Source: Halopolyspora algeriensis | Lineage (GTDB): Bacteria > Actinomycetota > Actinomycetes > Mycobacteriales > Pseudonocardiaceae | Direction of reading: 5' to 3' | Assembly (NCBI RefSeq): GCF_003337235.1 | Contig: NZ_QPJC01000010.1 | Coordinates: forward strand, 62,001 to 126,000 | DNA: 64,000 bases | Shown here: piece by piece, positions 45,160 through 54,144 of the stretch | Layout: the number at the start of each line of letters is the position of its first letter | Position numbering within the stretch: position 1 is the first letter of the stretch | The notes under the pieces: generated by a model | Told to the model about the DNA's origin: nothing | The model's input: only the letters and a program-made list of their open reading frames with translations | Database searches by the model: none | Made by a program: the position numbers and the translations under genes

Positions 45160-45321
45160 GGCTGCGCTGGGCTCCCTTCAGCGAGGGGATCCGGCATCGG
45201 TGATCGGTCGGTCCGCACCGAGTCTGCCAGTTCCGGAGCCGAGCGGGGCCCGAAAAGCATGCACGGAGCCTTCGGCGAGCCGGGCGGAAACCGGTCCCGG
45301 CTCACCGAAGACCCGGGGGTC

Positions 45322-45516
45322 TCACCGGAGCGATTCCTCGATGTCCGAGAGTCCCATGAGACGGAGCTCCTGGGCGATGTAGGCGGTCGCGCGCTGGGCT
45401 TCGGGGTCCTGCCAGCGCAGATCGTTGACCCAGCTGGCCAGGTTGTCGACGTTGATGTACGGCTCGCCGTCGACGTCGAGTTTCTGGATGTAGTGCCGGT
45501 TCGGTTGATCGGACAA
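45322..45516 (-). CDS. small hypothetical protein
   Basis: The protein has 64 residues: a TTG start with GAGGAGAAG upstream, then SDQPNRHYIQKLDVDGEPYI and WVNDLRWQDPEAQRATAYIA. It is soluble and acidic, with no known domain. The good ribosome binding site and natural composition support a real gene. It stands alone between the serpin and dgt genes. Confidence 0.6.
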   Translation of the reverse strand: MSDQPNRHYIQKLDVDGEPYINVDNLASWVNDLRWQDPEAQRATAYIAQELRLMGLSDIEESLR

Positions 45517-45691
45517 GGGTCTTCTCCTCGTGGCCCGGGTTCGGGGCCCCGGCCATCAGATCGGGGGTCGGGAGTCGGGGGTTTCACCCGAATCAGCGAT
45601 ACTGACTCGGACACAACGATACTCTCTGTAAGAATCCTGCCAAAAGAGGTCCGCAAAACGCCGCCTGCCCGGGCATAGCTCACATCTTTGA

Positions 45692-46984
45692 TTACACAGC
45701 AGAACCAGAGCCGACGTACTGCCGGTGCCACTCCGAGGCCTGAGCATCGGTCAGGGAAGCGACCTGGTCCAGTACCGCCCGCAGCCGTGTCCCGTCGTCC
45801 TCGGCACCGCGCCACGCCATGGCCAGCGCGGGATCCAATGACTCCGGGGCCGCCTCGGCAAGAGCCCGAACCAGTTCGGTCAGCAGCACGCGCTGGCGCT
45901 GCTGCAGCCGCAGACGTTCGGGATCGCTCATGACATACCGCAGCGCCACGGCCTTGAGAACCGCGACCTCGGCGACCACCTCCTCCGGGAGGATCAGGTC
46001 GGCGCCGTACCGGGTCAGCGGCCCCGACCCGAATTCGGCCCGGGTGCCCGAGACCGAGGCGGAGGCGAACCGTCCGACGAGTTCACTGGTCAGCCGCTTC
46101 AGCGCCACTTGTGCCTGCAACGACCCGTCGTAATCCAGCACCGCGGCAACGGCGGGCAGCTCGATCAGGTGCATGGCGGCGGGTTCGAGCAGTTCGGCGG
46201 TGTCCGGCAATCGGATCTCGTGCCGGAAATGCTTCGCCGCCATCCGCACGATCTCGGTGCGCTCATCCGGGTGGGTCAGCGCCCGCAGGGAGATCCGGCC
46301 GGAATGCACACCGTCCTCGACGTCGTGCACCGAATACGCCACATCGTCGGCCCAGTCCATGATCTGGGCCTCCAGGCAGCGCCGCCCCGCGGGAGCACCC
46401 TGGCGCATCCACTCGAACACCTCGATGTCGGAGTCGTACACGCCGAACTTGGTCATGCCCGGTTGCTTCGGCCACGGGTACTTGGTCGCCGCGTCGAGGC
46501 TCGCCCGAGTGAGGTTGAGCCCACGCCCGGTGCCGCCGGAATCGACCAGCTTGGGCTCCAGCCGCGTCAGGATGCGCAGACTCTGGGCATTGCCCTCGAA
46601 GCCGCCGCACTCCTCCGCGAGGGCGTTCAACGCCTCCTCCCCGTTGTGCCCGAACGGCGGATGACCGATGTCATGGGCCAGCCCCGCCGTGTCGACCACG
46701 TCCGCGTCGGCGCCCAGGTCGTGCGCGATCCCCCGGCCGATCTGGGCCACCTCCAGCGAGTGGGTCAGCCGCGTACGGGGAACATCCCCCTCACCCGGCC
46801 CCATGACCTGGGTTTTCCCGGCCAGTCGACGCAGCGCGGCGGAATGCAGCACCCGCGCACGGTCCCTGGCGAAGTCGGTTCGGTTCGACATGTCCGAACC
46901 GGCCGGGGCAGCATCCTTGGGCGGCTCCGGGAGGAGCCGTCTGGTGTCGTGTTCGCCGTAACCGGGCAGATCACCGGAGTCCAT
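45692..46984 (-). CDS. dgt: deoxyguanosinetriphosphate triphosphohydrolase-like protein
   Basis: The protein has 430 residues with HD-domain metal motifs (RTRLTHSLEVAQIGRGIAHD and LAHDIGHPPFGHNGEEALNA) and the YSVHDVEDGV segment. It hydrolyses dNTPs, mainly dGTP, to nucleoside and triphosphate. In actinobacteria the gene sits near dnaG, as here about 3.3 kb away with the sigma factor and serpin genes between. Confidence 0.93.
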   Translation of the reverse strand: MDSGDLPGYGEHDTRRLLPEPPKDAAPAGSDMSNRTDFARDRARVLHSAALRRLAGKTQVMGPGEGDVPRTRLTHSLEVAQIGRGIAHDLGADADVVDTAGLAHDIGHPPFGHNGEEALNALAEECGGFEGNAQSLRILTRLEPKLVDSGGTGRGLNLTRASLDAATKYPWPKQPGMTKFGVYDSDIEVFEWMRQGAPAGRRCLEAQIMDWADDVAYSVHDVEDGVHSGRISLRALTHPDERTEIVRMAAKHFRHEIRLPDTAELLEPAAMHLIELPAVAAVLDYDGSLQAQVALKRLTSELVGRFASASVSGTRAEFGSGPLTRYGADLILPEEVVAEVAVLKAVALRYVMSDPERLRLQQRQRVLLTELVRALAEAAPESLDPALAMAWRGAEDDGTRLRAVLDQVASLTDAQASEWHRQYVGSGSAV

Positions 46985-47032
46985 CGGCCACAGCCTACGA
47001 CCCCGGCCCGTCGAATTCCCGTGAGCGGACTC

Positions 47033-47707
47033 CTACCCCAGGCCCATGCCGGAGACCTCCGCGGAGGAGTGGGTCAGGCGGTAGTACAGCAGTGCCGCTG
47101 TCTCGCGCATGATGTACTGCCGCTGGATCTCACGGGTCTGCACGATCGGGCCGGTCCGAGTCGGCGATGTCCACGCGCGCAACCCGGCATTGTCGGCCAT
47201 GGTCCGGGAACGCAGCGAGTGCCACGGATCACTGACGATCAACGCGGTGTGCCACGCGTGCTGCTCGGCCACACGTGCCACCGCGCGGATGCTGCGCAGA
47301 GTGTCCCGGCCCGTTTCGACATCGACGACGTTTCCCGCGGGGACACCGTGCTCGGTCAGCCACATCCTGCTTGCCTCCGCCTCGGTGTAGTTGTCCCCGA
47401 GCCGGTTGCCACCCACGGTCACGATGTTGTCGGAATACCCCTGCCGGTACAGGTCGAGAGCGTGCTCCAGGCGCGCCTGGAGCACTTCCGACGGCTCTCC
47501 GTTGTACTGGGCGGCACCCAGGACAACGATCATGTCGGCCTGGCGCGCCTGGTCGACCCGGGCGACCTGCCACACCCGCACCCCGGTTCCCACGAGCACC
47601 AGCAACGCCACCAGGACAGCACCGAAGACGAGGCGGCGCACCGGCCGACCGGGGCGGGACCTGTGTCGGACTCCTCGAGCGGTGTCGTGGAAAGTCACAC
47701 CGCTCAT
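47033..47707 (-). CDS. DUF218/YdcF-like membrane-anchored protein
   Basis: The protein has 224 residues. One N-terminal membrane helix (about 26-46, LVFGAVLVALLVLVGTGVRV) is followed by an external DUF218 domain: ADMIVVLGAAQYNGEPSEVL, VGGNRLGDNYTEAEASRMWL, ALIVSDPWHSLRS. Relatives such as SanA/YdcF act in envelope maintenance. The exact role is unknown. It follows the dgt start by 48 bases, on the same strand upstream. Confidence 0.87.
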   Translation of the reverse strand: MSGVTFHDTARGVRHRSRPGRPVRRLVFGAVLVALLVLVGTGVRVWQVARVDQARQADMIVVLGAAQYNGEPSEVLQARLEHALDLYRQGYSDNIVTVGGNRLGDNYTEAEASRMWLTEHGVPAGNVVDVETGRDTLRSIRAVARVAEQHAWHTALIVSDPWHSLRSRTMADNAGLRAWTSPTRTGPIVQTREIQRQYIMRETAALLYYRLTHSSAEVSGMGLG

Positions 47708-47756
47708 CGTTCCAGATCCCCACCCCGTACCGTGATCACCGCCCCTGGGAGAGGGG

Positions 47757-47960
47757 TGTCAGCAAGGCAACAGGCGGCCATCAGGCAAACGAGACCGGCT
47801 GCTTTCGCCATGTCGGCAACCGGCACCGCCGCGGGTTCTCCGGCACAGCCTCGCGAGGACAGTCGGCACGTGGCGGAGAAGTGGCTACTCGAGGTGCCGG
47901 CTCCCGCAGCGAGGCGCAGCCGGAGGTTCCACCACCTGCACCGCCACGCCGGCCGATCCG
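47757..47960. repeat. dispersed intergenic repeat, copy 2
   Basis: The 26-base core at 47867-47892 is identical to 33626-33651 and is followed by similar sequence (GCGAGGCGCAGCCGGAGGTT, CCACCACCTG). The TCAGCAAGGCA box at 47757 lies about 110 bases before the core, whereas in copy 1 it is directly adjacent, so copy 2 looks interrupted by about 90 bases or copy 1 deleted. It lies between the DUF218 gene and glyS. Confidence 0.6.
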
Positions 47961-47969
47961 AGCACTCTA

Positions 47970-49361
47970 TTAACACCCGATGAGGCGCGCGGCGAGGTAG
48001 CCCTCCAACTGATCCATGGCCACACGCTCCTGCGCCATCGTGTCGCGCTCCCGGACCGTGACCGCCTGGTCGGACAGCGAGTCGAAGTCGATCGTCACGC
48101 AGAACGGCGTACCGATCTCGTCGTGGCGCCGGTAGCGGCGGCCGATCGCACCCGCGTCGTCGAAGTCGATGTTCCAGTTCCGCCGCAGCAGCGCGGCCAC
48201 ATCGCGCGCCTTCGGCGACAGGTCCGCGTTGCGCGACAGCGGCAGCACCGCGACCTTGATCGGTGCCAGCCGCCGGTCCAGCCCGAGCACGACCCGCTTG
48301 TCGACGCCGCCCTTGGCGTTCGGGGCCTCGTCCTCACGGTAGGCGTCGACGAGAAAGGCCATCATCGGTCGACCGACCCCGGCCGCGGGTTCGATGACGT
48401 ACGGGCGGTACCGGGAGTTGCTCACCTGGTCGAAGTACGACAGATCCACTCCGGAGTGGTTGGAGTGCGTCGTGAGGTCGAAGTCGGTGCGGTTGGCGAT
48501 GCCTTCCAGCTCACCCCACTCCTGGCCGGAGAAGCCGAAGCGGTACTCGATGTCGACGGTGCGCTTCGAGTAGTGCGACAGCTTGTCCTTCGGGTGCTCG
48601 TAGTGGCGCAGATTGTCCGGGTCGACCCCCAGGTCCTTGTACCACTCGGTGCGATTGTCGATCCAGTACTGGTGCCACTGCTCGTCATCGCCGGGCTCGA
48701 CGAAGAACTCCATCTCCATCTGCTCGAACTCGCGGGTGCGGAAGATGAAGTTGCCGGGCGTGACCTCGTTGCGGAAGGACTTGCCGATCTGGCCGATGCC
48801 GAACGGGGGCTTCTTCCGCGCCGTGGTCATCACGTTGAGAAAGTTGACGAAGATGCCCTGCGCGGTTTCCGGCCGCAGGTAGTGCAGGCCTTCCTCGGAA
48901 TCCACCGGCCCGAGGAATGTCTTGAGCAGGCCGTTGAACATCTTCGGCTCGGTGAACTGCCCCCGGTTTCCGCAGTTCGGGCACGGTACGTCGCTCAAAT
49001 CATCGGGAGCGATGTCCTTGCCGGTGCGTTCGGCGTGCTCCTCGACGAGTTGGTCGGAACGGAAACGCTGATGGCAGAAGGTGCACTCCACCAGCGGGTC
49101 GACGAACTCCTGGACGTGACCGGAGGCCTCCCAGACCTGGCGCGGCAGGATCACCGAGGAGTCCAGCCCCACGATGTCGTCACGGCCCTGCACCATGTAC
49201 CGCCACCACTGGCGCTTGATGTTGTCCTTGAGCTCCACCCCGAGCGGACCGTAATCCCATGCCGACCGGGTACCGCCGTAGATCTCACCGCTCGGGTAGA
49301 CGAAGCCACGACGCTTGCACAGGTTGACGATCGTGTCGATCTGATCGGTGGGCACGTTCAC
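47970..49361 (-). CDS. glyS: glycyl-tRNA synthetase
   Basis: The protein has 463 residues, a class II synthetase of the homodimeric type. Marks include the N-terminal [20 protein letters not shown], motif 2 ([20 protein letters not shown]) and motif 3 near the C-terminus (FAVDYREDEA-like region, [20 protein letters not shown]). A CxxC...CxxC zinc pair is visible (CTFCHQ, CPNCGN). It charges tRNA-Gly. It is divergent from arsR-zur, the same order as in M. tuberculosis. The start is GTG. Confidence 0.96.
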   Translation of the reverse strand: MNVPTDQIDTIVNLCKRRGFVYPSGEIYGGTRSAWDYGPLGVELKDNIKRQWWRYMVQGRDDIVGLDSSVILPRQVWEASGHVQEFVDPLVECTFCHQRFRSDQLVEEHAERTGKDIAPDDLSDVPCPNCGNRGQFTEPKMFNGLLKTFLGPVDSEEGLHYLRPETAQGIFVNFLNVMTTARKKPPFGIGQIGKSFRNEVTPGNFIFRTREFEQMEMEFFVEPGDDEQWHQYWIDNRTEWYKDLGVDPDNLRHYEHPKDKLSHYSKRTVDIEYRFGFSGQEWGELEGIANRTDFDLTTHSNHSGVDLSYFDQVSNSRYRPYVIEPAAGVGRPMMAFLVDAYREDEAPNAKGGVDKRVVLGLDRRLAPIKVAVLPLSRNADLSPKARDVAALLRRNWNIDFDDAGAIGRRYRRHDEIGTPFCVTIDFDSLSDQAVTVRERDTMAQERVAMDQLEGYLAARLIGC

Positions 49362-49614
49362 TCCACGCTTGTCAAGAGGGCTGGGCTGTCAAGGGGTTGG
49401 GCCGACCTGGACCGGCCGAGCAAGGATGACGATGATTCTCCCAGCGTACCCAGCCCGCGCCTGCATGCTCCTCCCCCACCCCGCTGTTCGCTCGGATCGG
49501 CGAGGGGCGAACACGGTCGGCCGTGCGTAGCGGCCCTCGCCCTCACGGGCCGAGCCGCTTTCGACGTGGCCGGGTTTCGGTTGGGCGTGTTCGCAGCCCC
49601 GGACCAGTACGATG

Positions 49615-49632
49615 GGAACGACAGAGCGTTCC
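49615..49632. promoter_or_regulatory. inverted repeat upstream of arsR-zur
   Basis: GGAACG-acagag-CGTTCC lies 60-77 bases before the ArsR start, and another CGTTCC follows at 49636. The position suits an ArsR/SmtB-type operator for self-regulation. The usual operator of that family is more AT-rich, so confidence is low. Confidence 0.35.
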
Positions 49633-49691
49633 ACACGTTCCACGTTCGAGGCGAGCGAGACGATCACCCCGGGCTCGCCGGAGAGGACATC

Positions 49692-50207
49692 ATGCCCGTC
49701 GCCGGTCCGGATTCCGTCCCGGAGACGGGACAGCAGACTTCCGGGGTCTCGAGGGAAGCGGAAAGCCCGGGTGCCACTTCGGAGACCACGGAACACCACG
49801 TGCACTCCCCCGAGCGGACCGTCTCACAGCCCGCCCCCCGGTACGATACGCAGACCCTCTCCGAAGCCGGTGAACTGCTCCGAGCACTGGCAGCGCCGGT
49901 CCGGATCTCCATCGTCCTGCAGTTGCGTGCCGCCGAGCGCTGCGTGCACGAACTGGTCGATGCGCTCGGGGTGACCCAGCCGCTGATCAGTCAGCATCTG
50001 CGCGTACTGAAATCCGCCGGTGTCGTCCGCGGACAGCGACACGGCCGCGAGGTCGTGTACCGCCTCTCCGACGAGCATCTGGCTCATATCGTGGTGGACG
50101 CGGTGGCGCATGCCGAGGAAACGTCGGAGGCCGCACCGCACGGTACGCGCACCGAATCCGCGAACACCCTGGCACAGCACAGCCGACATCGACAGGAGAC
50201 CGCGTGA
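49692..50207 (+). CDS. ArsR/SmtB-family metal-responsive repressor
   Basis: The protein has 171 residues. A disordered, acidic 50-residue N-terminus precedes a winged-helix ArsR domain (LRALAAPVRISIVLQLRAAE, CVHELVDALGVTQPLISQHL, RHGREVVYRLSDEHLAHIVV) and a histidine-containing tail. In M. tuberculosis the equivalent gene lies between glyS and zur and represses the pair unless zinc is bound. GGAGAGGAC supports the ATG. Its stop overlaps the zur start. Confidence 0.9.
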   Translation: MPVAGPDSVPETGQQTSGVSREAESPGATSETTEHHVHSPERTVSQPAPRYDTQTLSEAGELLRALAAPVRISIVLQLRAAERCVHELVDALGVTQPLISQHLRVLKSAGVVRGQRHGREVVYRLSDEHLAHIVVDAVAHAEETSEAAPHGTRTESANTLAQHSRHRQETA

Positions 50208-50626
50208 CCACCGGCGAGCGTCCCGCCACCTCGGTACCCGGCCTGCGGACCACCAAGCAGCGAGCCGCCGTGTCGAAGTTGCTCGACGAGATCAACGACT
50301 TCCGGTCGGCGCAGGAACTGCACGAGCAGCTGCGGCGGCAGGGAGAGGGAATCGGTCTGACCACGGTTTACCGCACCCTGCAGAGTCTCGCGGAGGTCGG
50401 GGAAGTCGATGTTCTGCGTACCGAGTCGGGGGAGGCGGTCTACCGCCGCTGTTCCAGCCATCATCACCACCACCTCGTCTGCCGCGTGTGCGGACGCACC
50501 GTCGAGGTGGCCGATCCCCCGGTGGAGGACTGGACGGAGCGGATCGCGCGGGAGCACGGTTTCTCCGACGTCAGCCACACGGTGGAGATCCTCGGCGTCT
50601 GCCCCGAGTGCTCCTGCGGCAGCTGA
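50204..50626 (+). CDS. zur: Fur-family zinc uptake regulator (Zur/FurB)
   Basis: The protein has 140 residues with the Fur winged helix (LRTTKQRAAVSKLLDEINDF, GIGLTTVYRTLQSLAEVGEV), the regulatory metal cluster SSHHHHHLVCRVCG and the second cysteine pair CPECSCGS forming the structural zinc site with CRVCG. Context next to ArsR and glyS indicates Zur rather than Fur. It overlaps the arsR gene by four bases (GTGA), so the two are co-translated. Confidence 0.92.
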   Translation: MTTGERPATSVPGLRTTKQRAAVSKLLDEINDFRSAQELHEQLRRQGEGIGLTTVYRTLQSLAEVGEVDVLRTESGEAVYRRCSSHHHHHLVCRVCGRTVEVADPPVEDWTERIAREHGFSDVSHTVEILGVCPECSCGS

Positions 50627-50672
50627 ACTCGCGGCCGTGCGGCCGACGCTCTCCGCCGAAAGCCGGGTCCGA

Positions 50673-51101
50673 TCAGTGCTCGGACGGGTGCGGATCTCCG
50701 ACGAGTTCGTTGCGGAGCTGTGAGGCCGTGGAGACCACCAGCATCAGCAATGTGCCCAACGGCGAGGCGTCCATCCCCTGAGCGGGAAACGCGTAACGCA
50801 GGGTGACGTCCATACCGCGTTCGGTACGCACGACACCGAGCGTGCCGAACAGGCCCTGCCCGGCCCGCTCCGCCGCCGACTGGGCGAGCTTGTCGTCCTG
50901 CGGGAGATCCCACGCCACGACGCAGGTCAGGCTCAGCACCGTCAGTCCCTCGGCCAGCTGCATGGCCTGCACGGCACAGGGAACCTCGGAGTGACGGAAC
51001 GTCAGCGCACCGTCATCGTCGACGTGCACATCGTGGTAGGCCTCCAGGGCCTGTCTGGCCGCGGTCATCAACTCCGCGGTCGTGGCTGCCTCCTGGGTCA
51101 T
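50673..51101 (-). CDS. YbjN-like hypothetical protein
   Basis: The protein has 142 residues with an alpha/beta pattern (ARQALEAYHDVHVDDDGALT, LSLTCVVAWDLPQDDKLAQS, SPLGTLLMLVVSTASQLRNE) that resembles the YbjN/T3SS-chaperone-like fold. The role is unknown. The ATG overlaps the uppS stop (TGATG), placing it in the uppS operon. Confidence 0.7.
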   Translation of the reverse strand: MTQEAATTAELMTAARQALEAYHDVHVDDDGALTFRHSEVPCAVQAMQLAEGLTVLSLTCVVAWDLPQDDKLAQSAAERAGQGLFGTLGVVRTERGMDVTLRYAFPAQGMDASPLGTLLMLVVSTASQLRNELVGDPHPSEH

Positions 51102-51946
51102 CAATGCCCCTCCTGGGCTGGTTCGGTGGTGTCCTCACCCTGCGCGGTGCGGTCGACCGCACCGCCGAAGCGGCGGTCCCTGCGCGCGTAGGCCTCACAG
51201 GCGCGCCACAGGTGGCGGCGGTCCACATCGGGAAACAGGGTGTCCTGGAACACCAGCTCGGCATAGGCGGACTGCCAGAGCATGAAGTTCGAGGTCCGAC
51301 GCTCTCCGGAAGGGCGGATGAACAGGTCGACATCCGGCATTTCCGGTTGGTAGAGGTAGCGGTTCACGGTCCGCTCGTCGACCTTGTCCGGATTGATCCT
51401 GCCTGCAGCAGCCAGCCTGGCGATCTCGCGCGCCGCGTCACCGACCTCGGCGCGACCGCCGTAATTGACGCACATGGTCAGGTTCATGACCTGGTTGTTC
51501 TCGGTTCGGGACTCGGCGGAGCGCAACTCGTTGACCACGCTGCGCCACAGCTTCGGGCGGCGTCCGGCCCACCGCACGCGCACGCCCATCTCGTCGAGCT
51601 CGTCGACGCGGCGGCGAATGACGTCACGGTTGAAGCCCATCAGGAATTTGACTTCCTCCGGGCTGCGCTTCCAGTTCTCGGTGGAGAAAGCATACAGCGA
51701 CAGCCACTGCACACCTATCTCGATGGCGCCGCGTGCGAGCTCGAGCACCACCGCCTCGCCCTGCTTGTGCCCTTCGACTCTCGGCAGACCGCGCTCGTTG
51801 GCCCATCGCCCGTTGCCGTCCATGACGACGGCGACATGCCTGGGTACGAGGTCGGGCGGCAGTTCCGGTGGCCGGGCCCCGTCGGGATGCGGGTCCGGCG
51901 CACGCACATCCGGGTCTTCCTTACCCCGCCCGCGGCGTCGCAGCAT
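51101..51946 (-). CDS. uppS: cis-prenyltransferase (undecaprenyl/decaprenyl diphosphate synthase)
   Basis: The protein has 281 residues with the family motifs [20 protein letters not shown] (catalytic Asp), [18 protein letters not shown], and the C-terminal [20 protein letters not shown]. It elongates farnesyl diphosphate in Z configuration to the lipid carrier of cell-wall synthesis. The ATG at 51946 has GGAGGG upstream. The order with recO and era is that of other actinobacteria. Confidence 0.95.
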   Translation of the reverse strand: MLRRRGRGKEDPDVRAPDPHPDGARPPELPPDLVPRHVAVVMDGNGRWANERGLPRVEGHKQGEAVVLELARGAIEIGVQWLSLYAFSTENWKRSPEEVKFLMGFNRDVIRRRVDELDEMGVRVRWAGRRPKLWRSVVNELRSAESRTENNQVMNLTMCVNYGGRAEVGDAAREIARLAAAGRINPDKVDERTVNRYLYQPEMPDVDLFIRPSGERRTSNFMLWQSAYAELVFQDTLFPDVDRRHLWRACEAYARRDRRFGGAVDRTAQGEDTTEPAQEGH

Positions 51947-51968
51947 GTGTGGTGTTCCCTCCGTCCTG

Positions 51969-52625
51969 TCAGCCGTGTCCGTGACGAACCGGTGTCTCAT
52001 TCTCCCGGACCGAATGGTCCACACCGCCGAGTGGTTGCCCGAACCGGACGGCGAGCCCGTTCCGAGAGGCCAGTCTGTTCATGCCGACGGCGCGGTAGAA
52101 GGCCTGTGCTCCGGTGTTGCTCGCGCGCACGCTCAATTGCACACCGGGGGACCCCGCGCGGGCCAGTTCGTCGAACACGGCCTCCAGCAACAGCCGCCCC
52201 GCCCCCTGGCGCCGCGCGCTCGCCAGCAGATTGATGTGCAGGTGGGAGGGGTACGAGTCGAGATCTGCCGACAGCAGGCGACGCGGTTGGTGCAGCAAGG
52301 TGCGCAGTTGGGCGTCGGCATCTCGCGCGTCGGCGTCGGGGCTGGCCGGGTGGCTGGTGAAGAAGCGGGGCGCCCACTCCAGTTGCCAGCGCGCATAGAA
52401 CTCCGGGGAGTTCAGCGCCGCGACGACGTATCCGAGGACGGCGCCGTCACGTTCGGCGACGAACACCAGTTCCGGCTGCAGCAGCAGGTAGGGATCGGCG
52501 AACACGTAGGCGACCAGGTGCGGGTCCCGCAGGATGCCCGCGGCGGGTTTTCCGGCGTCACCGGTGGCCACGCAGATCCGGTGCACCGCCTCGGCGTCAT
52601 GCGGACGGTAGCTGCGGATCCGCAT
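51969..52625 (-). CDS. GNAT-family N-acetyltransferase
   Basis: The protein has 218 residues. It starts [20 protein letters not shown], and the acetyl-CoA binding loop is [20 protein letters not shown], followed by [19 protein letters not shown]. The long middle section (80-140) resembles O-GlcNAcase-associated acetyltransferases. The substrate is unknown. It begins directly after the recO stop, so it is in the recO-uppS transcript, where most relatives have no such gene. Confidence 0.88.
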   Translation of the reverse strand: MRIRSYRPHDAEAVHRICVATGDAGKPAAGILRDPHLVAYVFADPYLLLQPELVFVAERDGAVLGYVVAALNSPEFYARWQLEWAPRFFTSHPASPDADARDADAQLRTLLHQPRRLLSADLDSYPSHLHINLLASARRQGAGRLLLEAVFDELARAGSPGVQLSVRASNTGAQAFYRAVGMNRLASRNGLAVRFGQPLGGVDHSVRENETPVRHGHG

Positions 52626-53450
52626 CTAGTTCTCCTGAGGGGCAGGCGCCCCGGCGAGTTCACTGCCGTCCAGTTCGGCGGCGCGCTCCCGGAGGAATTC
52701 GGGGATCCGGTGCCAGGATTCGCGGCGTTCCACCAGCGGCAGCGACCGCAGCTGCCGCTCCATGTGCCACTGCAGGTGTGCGGCCACCAGCCCGCTGCCC
52801 TCCCGCCGTACCGGTTCGGTGGCAGCCGTGGTCGCATCCCAGTCCCCGTGCAGCAGCGCCTCCAGCAGAGGCAGCGTCTGCGGTGCCGGGCGTACCGAGC
52901 CGGCGGGCCTGCATCCGGCACACACCGCACCGCCTGCCGCGATGCTGAACGCTTCGTGCGGGCCCGCCTGTCCGCACCGGGCGCATTCGGCCAGTGCGGG
53001 TTCCCATCCCGCGAACGACATCGCACGCAGCACGAAAGCGTCGAGCACCAGAGAGGGGTCACGTTCCCGCCCGGACAGCGCCCGGAGAGCGCCGACCGCC
53101 AGCAGGTACAACCGCAGGACCGGTTCGCCCTCCTCGGTGACGATCCGGTCGACGGTTTCCAGCACCGCACAGGCCGAGGTGTAGCGCTGGTAGTCGTCGA
53201 CGATGCCGCCGCCGAACGCATCCAGAGTCTGGACCTGCGTGATCACGTCGAGGGTGCGCCCGGTGTAGAGCTGCACATCCACGTGGCAGAACGGCTCGAG
53301 GCGAGCGCCGAACCTCGACGTCGTGCGGCGCACTCCCTTGGCCACGGCACGAACCTTGCCGTGGCGGCGGGTCAGCAGGGTGATGATCCGATCGGCCTCA
53401 CCCAGCTTGTGCACCCGCAGCACGACCGCGGAATCCCGGTAGAGGCTCAC
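52626..53450 (-). CDS. recO: DNA repair protein RecO
   Basis: The protein has 274 residues. The N-terminal OB fold is LYRDSAVVLRVHKLGEADRI, with RRHGKVRAVAKGVRR. The zinc finger is CARCG...CAGCR near residues 158-180. RecO loads RecA together with RecR and RecF. It is located between era and uppS as in mycobacteria, though a dispanin-like gene separates it from era here. Confidence 0.95.
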   Translation of the reverse strand: MSLYRDSAVVLRVHKLGEADRIITLLTRRHGKVRAVAKGVRRTTSRFGARLEPFCHVDVQLYTGRTLDVITQVQTLDAFGGGIVDDYQRYTSACAVLETVDRIVTEEGEPVLRLYLLAVGALRALSGRERDPSLVLDAFVLRAMSFAGWEPALAECARCGQAGPHEAFSIAAGGAVCAGCRPAGSVRPAPQTLPLLEALLHGDWDATTAATEPVRREGSGLVAAHLQWHMERQLRSLPLVERRESWHRIPEFLRERAAELDGSELAGAPAPQEN

Positions 53451-53577
53451 CCCTCCATCGTCCCACTCCCGCGTGAGGCCACGGCAGGTGCGCCGATCGC
53501 GAAGTCACACCCGGAATGCGGTAAACGGCGCGACCGACTCCGGCACAGCCGGAGAGGGCGCGACAGCGGGCAAGGGC

Positions 53578-54024
53578 TCAGTACGAGCTCCCCGCAACCC
53601 CCGCTCCGACCGCGACGACGATCGCGATCACGTAGAACAGAATGAGCAGTCCGTAGCCGCACGCGCCGACGATGATGCCGATCTTGCCCCATTTCTTGGC
53701 CTCGGCGGCAGCATGCTCGGCTTCCGCGAGCCGGCCCTGTGCCCACAGGCTCTGCACCGAAGTCGCTTTGATCAACGACGGGATGGCGAACGGCCAGCAC
53801 AGAAAAATCGAACCAATGCCCCAGCCCAGATTGCTGTTGGGCGGAGCGATCCCGTAGGCGGGCATGCCGTAGGGATGCGGCTGTCCGTAGGCGGGAGATT
53901 GTCCGTACGGTTGCTGCCCGTACGGCGGCTGGGGCATCGGGCCGGACTGCGGGTCATGGCTCGGCCGGCCGTAAGGCTGTTGGGGCTGGGGGCCGGACGG
54001 CGGGCCGCCATACGGGTTGCTCAC
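53578..54024 (-). CDS. CD225/dispanin-family membrane protein
   Basis: The protein has 148 residues. The first 65 are a proline, glycine, glutamine and tyrosine-rich tract with PYGQQ-like repeats. Two hydrophobic segments follow with the CD225 pattern between them (GSIFLCWPFAIPSLIKATSV, AEAEHAAAEAKKWGKIGI). Bacterial dispanin-like proteins have no established function. The GTG at 54024 has GAAGGAAA upstream. The gene is inserted between era and recO. Confidence 0.85.
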   Translation of the reverse strand: MSNPYGGPPSGPQPQQPYGRPSHDPQSGPMPQPPYGQQPYGQSPAYGQPHPYGMPAYGIAPPNSNLGWGIGSIFLCWPFAIPSLIKATSVQSLWAQGRLAEAEHAAAEAKKWGKIGIIVGACGYGLLILFYVIAIVVAVGAGVAGSSY

Positions 54025-54144
54025 GGGTGTTTCCTTCGGTTCTTCGATACGGTTGTCGGTCCGCGCTGTGCGAGACCGCGGAGGAACGTACCGCAGAAGG
54101 GCCCGCGGCAAGGCCGCTACCGTAGAATCCCGATCGAACAGTGA

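Noticed and set aside
48123-49691. Long upstream extension of the ArsR frame
   Set aside because: It runs antisense through glyS; the ATG at 49692 with a ribosome binding site gives the normal ArsR protein.
51465-53645. A 726-codon plus-strand frame
   Set aside because: It is antisense to uppS, the GNAT gene and recO, and its composition is that of a shadow.
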